Part shown: in pieces, positions 1-13,400 of the stretch
How positions within the stretch are numbered: position 1 is the first letter of the stretch
Layout of the letters: every line of letters begins with the position of its first letter
Assembly (NCBI GenBank): GCA_030549335.1
Contig: JAUKPH010000023.1
Location: forward strand, 4,173,501 to 4,237,500
DNA: 64,000 bases
DNA from: Pontederia crassipes
Lineage: Eukaryota; Streptophyta; Magnoliopsida; Commelinales; Pontederiaceae
Reading direction: 5' to 3'
Translations under genes and position numbers: made by a program
Notes under the pieces: model-generated
Databases searched by the model: none
What the model was told of the DNA's origin: nothing
What the model saw: the letters and a program-made list of their open reading frames with translations, nothing else

Positions 1-907
1 GGGGATTAGAGTCTTAGAGTAAGGTGCAAAGCTATAAGTTATAAATACTTATTACAACCTTTGGGTGCCCTAAGAGGTGATAGATCTTTAGAATTTTAAC
101 TCTATTTCAATACGAAGTTGAACCGTTACAATCAAAGATAACGCTCTTGGGGATTAGAGTCTTAGAGTAAGGTGCAAAGCTATAAGTTATAGATACTTAT
201 TACAGCCTTTCGGTGCCCTAAAAGGTGATAGATCTTTAGAACTTTAACTCTATTTCAAATCGAAGTTGAACCGTTACAATCAAAGATAACGCTCTTGGGG
301 ATTAGAGTCTTAGAGTTGGGTTCAAAGCTATAAGTTATAGATACTTGTTACGACCTTTGGGTGTCCTAAGAGGTGACAGATCTTTAGAACTTTGACTCTA
401 TTTCAAACCGAAGTTGAACCGTTACAATCAAAGATAATGCTCTTGGGGATTAGAGTCTTAGAGTAAGGTTCAAAGCTATAAGATATAGATACTTATTACA
501 ACCTTTGGGTGTCCTAAGTGGTGATAGATCTTTAGAACTTTAACTCTATTTCAATCCGAAGTTGAACCGTTACAATCAAAGATAACGCTCTTGGGGATTA
601 GAGTCTTAGAGTTGGGTTCAAAGCTATAAGTTATAGATACTTATTACAACCTTTGGGTGTCCTAAGAGGTGCTAGATCTTTAGAACTTTAACTCTATTTC
701 AATCCAAAGTTGAATCGTTACAATCAATGATAAAGCTCTTGGGGATTAGAGTCTTAGAGTAAGGTTCAAAGCTATAAGTTATAGATACTTATTACAACCT
801 TTGGGTGTCCTAAGAGGTGAAAGATCTTTGGAACTTTAACTCTATTTCAAATCGAAGTTGAACCGTTACAATCAAAGATAACGCTCTTGGGGATTAGAGT
901 CTTAGAG
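1..907 (+). repeat. 148-bp satellite, plus-orientation block (about 6 monomers)
   Basis: Tandem monomers whose GGGGATTAGAG phase mark falls at 1, 149, 297, 445, 593, 741 and 889, an exact 148-bp period. Diagnostic variants here are GAGTAAGG and GTGCCC. Their reverse complements (CCTTACTC, GGGCAC) are common in the following minus-oriented array, and neither is seen in the array after 32730. This block therefore belongs to the left satellite family although it points the other way. No gene lies in it. Confidence 0.97.
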
Positions 908-911
908 TTAG
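903..911. other. Satellite orientation-switch junction (plus to minus)
   Basis: The sequence runs in plus phase up to GTCTTAGAGTTAG and continues in minus phase as TAGAGTTAGAGTTCTAAAG. The 9 bases TAGAGTTAG fit both phases: TCTTAGAGTTAGGTTC in plus monomers and CAATAGAGTTAGAGTTC in minus monomers. The exact crossover therefore cannot be placed inside this 9-bp microhomology. A joining event at short homology, or an assembly join, would look the same. Confidence 0.9.
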
Positions 912-1446
912 AGTTCTAAAGATCTATCACCTCTTAGGACACCCAAAGGTTGTAATAAGTATCTATAACTTATAGCTTTGAACCTAACTCTAAGACTCTA
1001 ATCCCCAAGAGCGTTATCTTTGATTGTAACGGTTCAACTTCGATTTGAAATAGAGTTAAAGTTCTAAAGATCTATCACCTCTTAGGACACCCAAAGGTTG
1101 TAATAAGTATCTATAACTTATAGCTTTGAACCTAACTCTAAGACTCTAATCCCCAAGAGCGTTATCTTTGATTGTAACGGTTCAACTTCGGTTTGCAATA
1201 GAGTTAGAGTTCTAAAGATCTATCACCTCTTAGGGCACCCAAAGGTTGTAATAAGTATCTATAACTTATAGCTTTTAACATTACTCTAAGACTCTAATCC
1301 CCAAGTGCGTTATCTTTGATTGTAACGGTTCAACTTCGGTTTGAAGTAGAGTTAAAGTTCTAAAGATCTATCACCTCTAAGGGCACCCAAAGGTTGTAAT
1401 AAGTATCTATAACTTATAACTTTGAACCTTACTCTAACAATCTATT

Positions 1447-4400
1447 CCGCAATATCGTTATCTTTGATTGTAACGGTTCAACTTCGGTTTGAAATAGAGT
1501 TAAAGTTCTAAAGATCTATCACCTCTTAGGGCACCCAAAGGTTGTAATAAGTATCTATAACTTATAGCTTTGAACCTAACTCTAAGACTCTAATCACCAA
1601 GAGCGTTATCTTTGATTGTAACGGTTCAACTTCGGTTTGAAATAGAGTTAAAGTTCCAAACATCTATCACCTCTTAGGACATCCAAAGGTTGTAATAAGG
1701 ATCTATAACTTATAGCTTTGAACCTTACTCTAAGACTCTAATCCCCAAGAGCGTTATCTTTGAATGTAACGGTTCAACTTCGGTTTGAAATAGAGTTAAA
1801 GTACTATCACCTCTTAGGACACCCAAAGGTTGTAATAAGTATCTATAACTTATAGCTTTGAACCTTACTCTAAGACTCTAATCCCCAAGAGCGTTATCTT
1901 TGCTTGTAACGGTTCAACTTCGGTTTGAAATAGAGTTAAGTTCAAAAGATCTATCACCTCTTAGGACACCAACAGGTTGTAATAAGTATCTATAACTTAT
2001 AGCTTTGAACCTAACTCTAAGACTCTAATCCCCAGGAGCTTTATCATTGATTGTAACGGTTCAACTTTGGATTGCAATAGAGTTAGAGTTCTAAAGATCT
2101 ATCACCTCTTAGGACACCCAAAGGTTGCAATAAGTATCTATAACTTATAGCTTTGAACCTAACTCTAAGACTCTAATCCCCAAGAGCGTTATCTTTGATT
2201 GTAACTGCTCAACTTCGGTTTGAAATAGAGTTAAAGTTCTAAAGATCTATCACCTCTTAGGACACCCTAAGGATGTAATAAGTATCTATAACTTATAATT
2301 TTGAACCTTACTCTAAGACTCTAATCCCCAAGAGCGTTATCTTTGATTTTAACTGTTCAACTTCGGTTTGAAATAGAGTTAAAGTTCTAAAGATCTATCA
2401 CCTCTTAGGACACCCAAAGGTTGTAATAAGTATCTATAACTTATAATTTTGAACCTTACTCTAAGACTCTAATCCCCAAGAGCGTTATCTTTGATTGTAA
2501 CGGTTCAACTTCGGTTTGAAATAGTGTTAAAGTTCTAAACATCTATCACCTCTTAGGACATCCAAAGGTTGTAATAAGGATCTATAACTTATAGCTTTGA
2601 ACCTTACTCTAAGTCTCTAATCCCCAAGAGCGTTATCTTTGAATGTAACGGTTCAACTTCGGTTTGAAATAGAGTTAAAGTTCTAAAGTTCTATCACCTC
2701 TTAGGACACCCAAAGGATGTAATAAGTATCTATAACTTATAGCTTTGAACCTAACTCTAAGACTCTAATCCCCAAGAGCTTTATCATTGATTGTAACGGT
2801 TCAACTTCGGATTGCAATAGAGTTAGAGTTCTAAAGATCTATCACCTCTTAGGACACCCAAAGGTTGTAATAAGTATCTATAACTTATAGCTTTGAACCT
2901 AACTCTAAGACTCTAATCCCCAAGAGCGTTATCTTTGATTGTAACGGTTCAACTTCGATTTGAAATAGAGTTTAAGTTCTAAAGATCTATCACCTCTTAG
3001 GACACCCAAAGGTTGTAATAAGTATCTATAACTTATAGCTTTGAACCTAACTCTAAGACTCTAATCCCCAAGAGCGTTATCTTTGATTGTAACGGTTCAA
3101 CTTCGGTTTGCAATAGAGTTAGAGTTCTAAAGATCTATCACCTCTTAGGGCACCCAAAGGTTGTAATAAGTATCTATAACTTATAGCTTTTAACATTACT
3201 CTAAGACTCTAATCCCCAAGTGCGTTATCTTTGATTGTAACGGTTCAACTTCGGTTTGAAGTAGAGTTAAAGTTCTAAAGATCTATCACCTCTAAGGGCA
3301 CCCAAAGGTTGTAATAAGTATCTATAACTTATAACTTTGAACCTTACTCTAACAATCTATTCCGCAATATCGTTATCTTTGATTGTAACGGTTCAACTTC
3401 GGTTTGAAATAGAGTTAAAGTTCTAAAGATCTATCACCTCTTAGGGCACCCAAAGGTTGTAATAAGTATCTATAACTTATAGCTTTGAACCTAACTCTAA
3501 GACTCTAATCACCAAGAGCGTTATCTTTGATTGTAACGGTTCAACTTCGGTTTGAAATAGAGTTAAAGTTCCAAACATCTATCACCTCTTAGGACATCCA
3601 AAGGTTGTAATAAGGATCTATAACTTATAGCTTTGAACCTTACTCTAAGACTCTAATCCCCAAGAGCGTTATCTTTGAATGTAACGGTTCAACTTCGGTT
3701 TGAAATAGAGTTAAAGTTCTATCACCTCTTAGGACACCCAAAGGTTGTAATAAGTATCTATAACTTATAGCTTTGAACCTTACTCTAAGACTCTAATCCC
3801 CAAGAGCGTTATCTTTGCTTGTAACGGTAAAACTTCGGTTTGAAATAGAGTTAAGTTCAAAAGATCTATCACCTCTTAGGACACCAACAGGTTGTAATAA
3901 GTATCTATAACTTATAGCTTTGAACCTAACTCTAAGACTCTAATCCCCAGGAGCTTTATCATTGATTGTAACGGTTCAACTTTGGATTGCAATAGAGTTA
4001 GAGTTCTAAAGATCTATCACCTCTTAGGACACCCAAAGGTTGTAATAAGTATCTATAACTTATAGCTTTGAACCTAACTCTAAGACTCTAATCCCCAAGA
4101 GCGTTATCTTTGATTGTAACTGCTCAACTTCGGTTTGAAATAGAGTTAAAGTTCTAAAGATCTATCACCTCTTAGGACACCCTAAGGATGTAATAAGTAT
4201 CTATAACTTATAATTTTGAACCTTACTCTAAGACTCTAATCCCCAAGAGCGTTATCTTTGATTTTAACTGTTCAACTTCGGTTTGAAATAGAGTTAAAGT
4301 TCTAAAGATCTATCACCTCTTAGGACACCCAAAGGTTGTAATAAGTATCTATAACTTATAATTTTGAACCTTACTCTAAGACTCTAATCCCCAAGAGCGT

Positions 4401-7400
4401 TATCTTTGATTGTAACGGTTCAACTTCGGTTTGAAATAGTTTTAAAGTTCTAAACATCTATCACCTCTTAGGACATCCAAAGGTTGTAATAAGGATCTAT
4501 AACTTATAGCTTTGAACCTTACTCTAAGTCTCTAATCCCCAAGAGCGTTATCTTTGAATGTAACGGTTCAACTTCGGTTTGAAATAGAGTTAAAGTTCTA
4601 AAGTTCTATCACCTCTTAGGACACCCAAAGGTTGTAATAAGTATCTATGACTTATAGCTTTGAACCTTACTCTAAGACTCTAATCCCCAAGAGCGTTATC
4701 TTTGCTTGTAACGGTTCAACTTCGGTTTGAAATAGAGTTAAAGTTCAAAAGATCTATCACCTCTTAGGACACCAAAAGGTTGTAATAAGTATCTATAACT
4801 TATAGCTTTGAACCTAACTCTAAGACTCTAATCCCCAGGAGCTTTATCATTGATTGTAACGGTTCAACTTCGGATTGTAATAGAGTTAGAGTTCTAAAGA
4901 TCTATCACCTCTTAGGACACCCAAAGGTTGTAATAAATATCTATAACTTATAGCTTTGAACCTAACTCTAAGACTCTAATCCCCAAGAGCGTTATCTTTG
5001 ATTGTAACGGTTCAACTTCGGTTTGAAATAGAGTTAAAGTTCTAAAGATCTATCACCTCTTAGGGCACCCAAAGGTTGTAATAAGTATCTATAACTTATA
5101 ATTTTGAACCTTACTCTAGGACTCTAATCCCCAAGAGCGTTATCTTTGATTGTAACGGTTCAACTTCAGTTTGAAATAGAGTTAAAGTTCTAAACATCTA
5201 TCACCTCTTAGGACATCCAAAGGTTGTAATAAGGATTTATAACTTATAGCTTTGAACCTTACTCTATGACTCTAATCCCCAAGAGCGTTATCTTTGAATG
5301 TAACGGTTCAACTTCGGTTTGAAATAGAGTTAAAGTTCTAAAGTTCTATCGCCTCTTAGGACACCCAAAGGCTGTAATAAGTATCTATAACTTATAGCTT
5401 TGAACCTAACTCTAAGACTCTAATCCCCAAGAGCGTTATCTTTGATTTCAACGGTTCAACTTCGGTTTGAAGTAGAGTTAAAGTTCTAAAGATCTATCAC
5501 CTCTTAGGGCACCCAAAGGTTGTAATAAGTATGTATAACTTATAGCTTTGAACCTTACTCTAAGACTCTAATCCCCAAGATCGTTATCTTTGATTGTAAC
5601 GGTCAACTTCGGTTTGAAATAGAGTTAAAGTTCTAAAGATCTATCACCTCTTAGGACACCCAAAGGATGTAATAAGTATCTATAACTTATAGCTTTGAAC
5701 CTAACTCTAAGACTCTAATCCCCAAGAGCTTTATCATTGATTGTAACGGTTCAACTTCGGATTGCAATAGAGTTAGAGTTCTAATGATCTATCACCTCTT
5801 AGGACACCCAAAGGTTGTAATAAGTATCTATAACTTATAGCTTTGAACCTAACTCTAAGACTCTAATCCCCAAGAGCGTTATCTTTGATTGTAACGGTTC
5901 AACTTCGATTTGAAATAGAGTTTAAGTTCTAAAGATCTATCACCTCTTAGGACACCCAAAGGTTGTAATAAGTATCTATAACTTATAGCTTTGAACCTAA
6001 CTCTAAGACTCTAATCAACCAAGAGCGTTATCTTTGATTGTAACGGTTCAACTTTGGTTTGCAATAGAGTTAGAGTTCTAAAGATCTATCACCTCTTAGG
6101 GCACCCAAAGGTTGTAATAAGTATCTATAACTTATAGCTTTTAACATTACTCTAAGACTCTAATCCCCAAGTGCGTTATCTTTGATTGTAACGGTTCAAC
6201 TTCGGTTTGAAGTAGAGTTAAAGTTCTAAAGATCTATCACCTCTAAGGGCACCCAAAGGTTGTAATAAGTATCTATAACTTATAACTTTGAACCTTACTC
6301 TAACAATCTATTCCGCAATATCGTTATCTTTGATTGTAACGGTTCAACTTCGGTTTGAAATAGAGTTAAAGTTCTAAAGATCTATCACCTCTTAGGGCAC
6401 CCAAAGGTTGTAATAAGTATCTATAACTTATAGCTTTGAACCTAACTCTAAGACTCTAATCTCCAAGAGCGTTATCTTTGATTGTAACGGTTCAACTTCG
6501 GTTTGAAATAGAGTTAAAGTTCCAAACATCTATCACCTCTTAGGACATCCAAAGGTTGTAATAAGGATCTATAACTTATAGCTTTGAACCTTACTCTAAG
6601 ACTCTAATCCCCAAGAGCGTTATCTTTGAATGTAACGGTTCAACTTCGGTTTGAAATAGAGTTAAAGTTCTATCACCTCTTAGGATACCCAAAGGTTGTA
6701 ATATGTATCTATAACTTATAGCTTTGAACCTTACTCTAAGACTCTAATCCCCAAGAGCGTTATCTTTGCTTGTAACGGTTCAACTTCGGTTTGAAATAGA
6801 GTTAAGTTCAAAAGATCTATCACCTCTTAGGACACCAACAGGTTGTAATAAGTATCTATAACTTATAGCTTTGAACCTAACTCTAAGACTCTAATCCCCA
6901 GGAGCTTTATCATTGATTGTAACGGTTCAACTTTGGATTGCAATAGAGTTAGAGTTCTAAAGATCTATTACCTCTTAGGACACCCAAAGGTTGTAATAAG
7001 TATCTATAACTTATAGCTTTGAACCTAACTCTAAGACTCTAATCCCCAAGAGCGTTATCTTTGATTGTAACTGCTCAACTTCGGTTTGAAATAGAGTTAA
7101 AGTTCTAAAGATCTATCACCTCTTAGGACACCCTAAGGATGTAATAAGTATCTATAACTTATAATTTTGAACCTTACTCTAAGACTCTAATCCCCAAGAG
7201 CGTTATCTTTGATTTTAACTGTTCAACTTCGGTTTGAAATAGAGTTAAAGTTCTAAAGATCTATCACCTCTTAGGACACCCAAAGGTTGTAATAAGTATC
7301 TATAACTTATAATTTTGAACCTTACTCTAAGACTCTAATCCCCAAGAGCGTTATCTTTGATTGTAACGGTTCAACTTCGGTTTGAAATAGTGTTAAAGTT

Positions 7401-10400
7401 CTAAACATCTATCACCTCTTAGGACATCCAAAGGTTGTAATAAGGATCTATAACTTATAGCTTTGAACCTTACTCTAAGTATCTAATCCCCAAGAGCGTT
7501 ATCTTTGAATGTAACGGTTCAACTTCGGTTTGAAATAGAGTTAAAGTTCTAAAGTTCTATCACCTCTTAGGACACCCAAAGGTTGTAATAAGTATCTATG
7601 ACTTATAGCTTTGAACCTTACTCTAAGACTCTAATCCCCAAGATCGTTATCTTTGCTTGTAACGGTTCAACTTCGGTTTGAAATAGAGTTAAAGTTCAAA
7701 AGATCTATCACCTCTTAGGACACCCAAAGGTTGTAATAAATATCTATAACTTATAGCTTTGAACCTAACTCTAAGACTCTAATCCCCAAGAGCGTTATCT
7801 TTGATTGTAACGGTTCAACTTCGGTTTGAAATAGAGTTAAAGTTCTAAAGATCTATCACCTCTTAGGGCACCCAAAGGTTGTAATAAGAATCTATAACTT
7901 ATAATTTTGAACCTTACTCTAGGACTCTAATCCCCAAGAGCGTTATCTTTGATTGTAACGGTTCAACTTCAGTTTGAAATAGAGTTAAAGTTCTAAACAT
8001 CTATCACCTCTTAGGACATCCAAAGGTTGTAATAAGGATTTATAACTTATAGCTTTGAACCTTACTCTATGACTCTAATCCCCAAGAGCGTTATCTTTGA
8101 ATGTAACGGTTCAACTTCGGTTTGAAATAGAGTTAAAGTTCTAAAGATCTATCGCCTCTTAGGACACCCAAAGGCTGTAATAAGTATCTATAACTTATAG
8201 CTTTGAACCTAACTCTTAGACTCTAATCCCCAAGAGCGTTATCTTTGATTTTAACGGTTCAACTTCGGTTTGAAGTAGAGTTAAAGTTCTAAAGATCTAT
8301 CACCTCTTAGGGCACCCAAAGGTTGTAATAAGTATCTATAACTTATAGCTTTGAACCTTACTCTAAGACTCTAATCCCCAAGATCGTTATCTTTGATTGT
8401 AACGGTTCAACTTCGGTTTGAAATAGAGTTAAAGTTCTAAAGATCTATCACCTCTTAGGACACCCAAAGGATGTAATAAGTATCTATAACTTATAGCTTT
8501 GAACCTAACTCTAAGACTCTAATCCCCAAGAGCTTTATCATTGATTGTAACGGTTCAACTTCGGATTGCAATAGAGTTAGAGTTCTAAAGATCTATCACC
8601 TCTTAGGACACCCAAAGGTTGTAATAAGTATCTATAACTTATAGCTTTGAACCTAACTCTAAGACTCTAATCCCCAAGAGCGTTATCTTTGATTGTAACG
8701 GTTCAACTTCGATTTGAAATAGAGTTAAAGTTCTAAAGATCTATCACCTCTTAGGACACCCAAAGGTTGTAATAAGTATCTATAACTTATAGCTTTGAAC
8801 CTAACTCTAAGACTCTAATCCCCAAGAGCGTTATCTTTGATTGTAACGGTTCAACTTCGGTTTGCAATAGAGTTAGAGTTCTAAAGATCTATCACCTCTT
8901 AGGGCACCCAAAGGTTGTAATAAGTATCTATAACTTATAGCTTTTAACATTACTCTAAGACTCAAATCCCCAAGTGCGTTATCTTTGATTGTAACGGTTC
9001 AACTTCGGTTTGAAGTAGAGTTAAAGTTCTAAAGATCTATCACCTCTAAGGGCACCCAAAGGTTGTAATAAGTATCTATAACTTATAACTTTGAACCTTA
9101 CTCTAACAATCTATTCCGCAATATCGTTATCTTTGATTGTAACGGTTCAACTTCGGTTTGAAATAGAGTTAAAGTTCTAAAGATCTATCACCTCTTAGGG
9201 CACCCAAAGGTTGTAATAAGTATCTATAACTTATAGCTTTGAACCTAACTCTAAGACTCTAATCACCAAGAGCGTTATCTTTGATTGTAACGGTTCAACT
9301 TCGGTTTGCAATAGAGTTAGAGTTCTAAAGATCTATCACCTCTTAGGGCACCCAAAGGTTGTAATAAGTATCTATAACTTATAGCTTTTAACATTACTCT
9401 AAGACTCTAATCCCCAAGTGCGTTATCTTTGATTGTAACGGTTCAACTTCGGTTTGAAGTAGAGTTAAAGTTCTAAAGATCTATCACCTCTAAGGGCACC
9501 CAAAGGTTGTAATAAGTATCTATAACTTATAACTTTGAACCTTACTCTAACAATCTATTCCGCAATATCGTTATCTTTGATTGTAACGGTTCAACTTCGG
9601 TTTGAAATAGAGTTAAAGTTCTAAAGATCTATCACCTCTTAGGGCACCCAAAGGTTGTAATAAGTATCTATAACTTATAGCTTTGAACCTAACTCTAAGA
9701 CTCTAATCACCAAGAGCGTTATCTTTGATTGTAACGGTTCAACTTCGGTTTGAAATAGAGTTAAAGTTCCAAACATCTATCACCTCTTAGGACATCCAAA
9801 GGTTGTAATAAGGATCTATAACTTATAGCTTTGAACCTTACTCTAAGACTCTAATCCCCAAGAGCGTTATCTTTGAATGTAACGGTTCAACTTCGGTTTG
9901 AAATAGAGTTAAAGTTCTATCACCTCTTAGGACACCCAAAGTTTGTAATAAGTATCTATAACTTATAGCTTTGAACCTTACTCTAAGACTCTAATCCCCA
10001 AGAGCGTTATCTTTGCTTGTAACGGTTCAACTTCGGTTTGAAATAGAGTTAAGTTCAAAAGATCTATCACCTCTTAGGACACCAACAGGTTGTAATAAGT
10101 ATCTATAACTTATAGCTTTGAACCTAACTCTAAGACTCTAATCCCCAGGAGCTTTATCATTGATTGTAACGGTTCAACTTTGGATTGCAATAGAGTTAGA
10201 GTTCTAAAGATCTATCACCTCTTAGGACACCCAAAGGTTGTAATAAGTATCTATAACTTATAGCTTTGAACCTAACTCTAAGACTCTAATCCCCAAGAGC
10301 GTTATCTTTGATTGTAACTGCTCAACTTCGGTTTGAAATAGAGTTAAAGTTCTAAAGATCTATCACCTCTTAGGACACCCTAAGGATGTAATAAGTATCT

Positions 10401-13400
10401 ATAACTTATAATTTTGAACCTTACTCTAAGACTCTAATCCCCAAGAGCGTTATCTTTGATTTTAACTGTTCAACTTCGGTTTGAAATAGAGTTAAAGTTC
10501 TAAAGATCTATCACCTCTTAGGACACCCAAAGGTTGTAATAAGTATCTATAACTTATAATTTTGAACCTTACTCTAAGACTCTAATCCCCAAGAGCGTTA
10601 TCTTTGATTGTAACGGTTCAACTTCGGTTTGAAATAGTGTTAAAGTTCTAAACATCTATCACCTCTTAGGACATCCAAAGGTTGTAATAAGGATCTATAA
10701 CTTATAGCTTTGAACCTTACTCTAAGTATCTAATCCCCAAGAGCGTTATCTTTGAATGTAACGGTTCAACTTCGGTTTGAAATAGAGTTAAAGTTCTATC
10801 ACCTCTTAGGACACCCAAAGGTTGTAATAAGTATCTATGACTTATAGCTTTGAACCTTACTCTAAGACTCTAATCCCCAAGATCGTTATCTTTGCTTGTA
10901 ACGGTTCAACTTCGGTTTGAAATAGAGTTAAAGTTCAAAAGATCTATCACCTCTTAGGACACCAAAAGGTTGTAATAAGTATCTATAACTTATAGCTTTG
11001 AACCTAACTCTAAGACTCTAATCCCCTGGAGCTTTATCATTGATTGTAACGGTTCAACTTCGGATTGCAATAGAGTTAGAGTTCTAAAGATCTATCACCT
11101 CTTAGGACACCCAAAGGTTGTAATAAATATCTATAACTTATAGCTTTGAACCTAACTCTAAGACTCTAATCCCCAAGAGCGTTATCTTTGATTGTAACGG
11201 TTCAACTTCGGTTTGAAATAGAGTTAAAGTTCTAAAGATCTATCACCTCTTAGGGCACCCAAAGGTTGTAATAAGTATCTATAACTTATAATTTTGAACC
11301 TTACTCTAGGACTCTAATCCCCAAGAGCGTTATCTTTGATTGTAACGGTTCAACTTCAGTTTGAAATAGAGTTAAAGTTCTAAACATCTATCACCTCTTA
11401 GGACATCCAAAGGTTGTAATAAGGATTTATAACTTATAGCTTTGAACCTTACTCTATGACTCTAATCCCCAAGAGCGTTATCTTTGAATGTAACGGTTCA
11501 ACTTCAGTTTGAAATAGAGTTAAAGTTCTAAAGTTCTATCGCCTCTTAGGACACCCAAAGGCTGTAATAAGTATCTATAACTTATAGCTTTGAACCTAAC
11601 TCTAAGACTCTAATCCCCAAGAGCGTTATCTTTGATTGTAACGGTTCAACTTCGGTTTGAAATAGAGTTAAAGTTCTAAAGATCTATCACCTATTAGGAC
11701 ACCCAAAGGTTGTAATAAGTATCTATAACTTATAACTTTGAACCTAACTCTAAGACTCTAATCCCCAAGAGCTTTATCTTTGATTGTAACGGTTCAACTT
11801 CGGTTTGAAATAGAGTTAAAGTTCTAAAGATCTATCACTTCTTAGGACACTCAAAGGTTGTAATTAGTATCTATAACTTATCGCTTTGAAACTTACTCTA
11901 TGACTCTAATCCCCAAGAGCTTTATCATTGATTGCAACGGTTCAACTTCGGATTGCAATAGAGTTAGAGTTCTAAAGATCTATCACCTCTTAGGACACCC
12001 AAAGGTTGTAATAAGTATCTATAACTTATAGCTTTGAACCTAACTCTAAGACTCTAATCCCCAACAGCGTTATCTTTGATTGTAACGGTTCAACTTCGGT
12101 TTGAAATAGAGTTAAAGTTCTAAAGATCTATCACCTCTTAGGGCACCCAAAGGTTGTAATAAGAATCTATAACTTATAATTTTGAACCTTACTCTAGGAC
12201 TCTAATCCCCAAGAGCGTTATCTTTGATTGTAACGGTTCAACTTCAGTTTGAAATAGAGTTAAAGTTCTAAACATCTATCACCTCTTAGGACATCCAAAG
12301 GTTGTAATAAGGATTTATAACTTATAGCTTTGAACCTTACTCTATGACTCTAATCCCCAAGAGCGTTATCTTTGAATGTAACGGTTCAACTTCGGTTTGA
12401 AATAGAGTTAAAGTTCTAAAGTTCTATCGCCTCTTAGGACACCCAAAGGCTGTAATAAGTATCTATAACTTATAGCTTTGAACCTAACTCTTAGACTCTA
12501 ATCCCCAAGAGCGTTATCTTTGATTTTAACGGTTCAACTTCGGTTTGAAGTAGAGTTAAAGTTCTAAAGATCTATCACCTCTTAGGGCACCCAAAGGTTG
12601 TAATAAGTATCTATAACTTATAGCTTTGAACCTTACTCTAAGACTCTAATCCCCAAGATCGTTATCTTTGATTGTAACGGTTCAACTTCGGTTTGAAATA
12701 GAGTTAAAGTTCTAAAGATCTATCACCTCTTAGGACACCCAAAGGATGTAATAAGTATCTATAACTTATAGCTTTGAACCTAACTCTAAGACTCTAATCC
12801 CCAAGAGCTTTATCATTGATTGTAACGGTTCAACTTCGGATTGCAATAGAGTTAGAGTTCTAAAGATCTATCACCTCTTAGGACACCCAAAGGTTGTAAT
12901 AAGTATCTATAACTTATAGCTTTGAACCTAACTCTAAGACTCTAATCCCCAAGAGCGTTATCTTTGATTGTAACGGTTCAACTTCGATTTGAAATAGAGT
13001 TAAAGTTCTAAAGATCTATCACCTCTTAGGACACCCAAAGGTTGTAATAAGTATCTATAACTTATAGCTTTGAACCTAACTCTAAGACTCTAATCCCCAA
13101 GAGCGTTATCTTTGATTGTAACGGTTCAACTTCGGTTTGCAATAGAGTTAGAGTTCTAAAGATCTATCACCTCTTAGGGCACCCAAAGGTTGTAATAAGT
13201 ATCTATAACTTATAGCTTTTAACATTACTCTAAGACTCAAATCCCCAAGTGCGTTATCTTTGATTGTAACGGTTCAACTTCGGTTTGAAGTAGAGTTAAA
13301 GTTCTAAAGATCTATCACCTCTAAGGGCACCCAAAGGTTGTAATAAGTATCTATAACTTATAACTTTGAACCTTACTCTAACAATCTATTCCGCAATATC

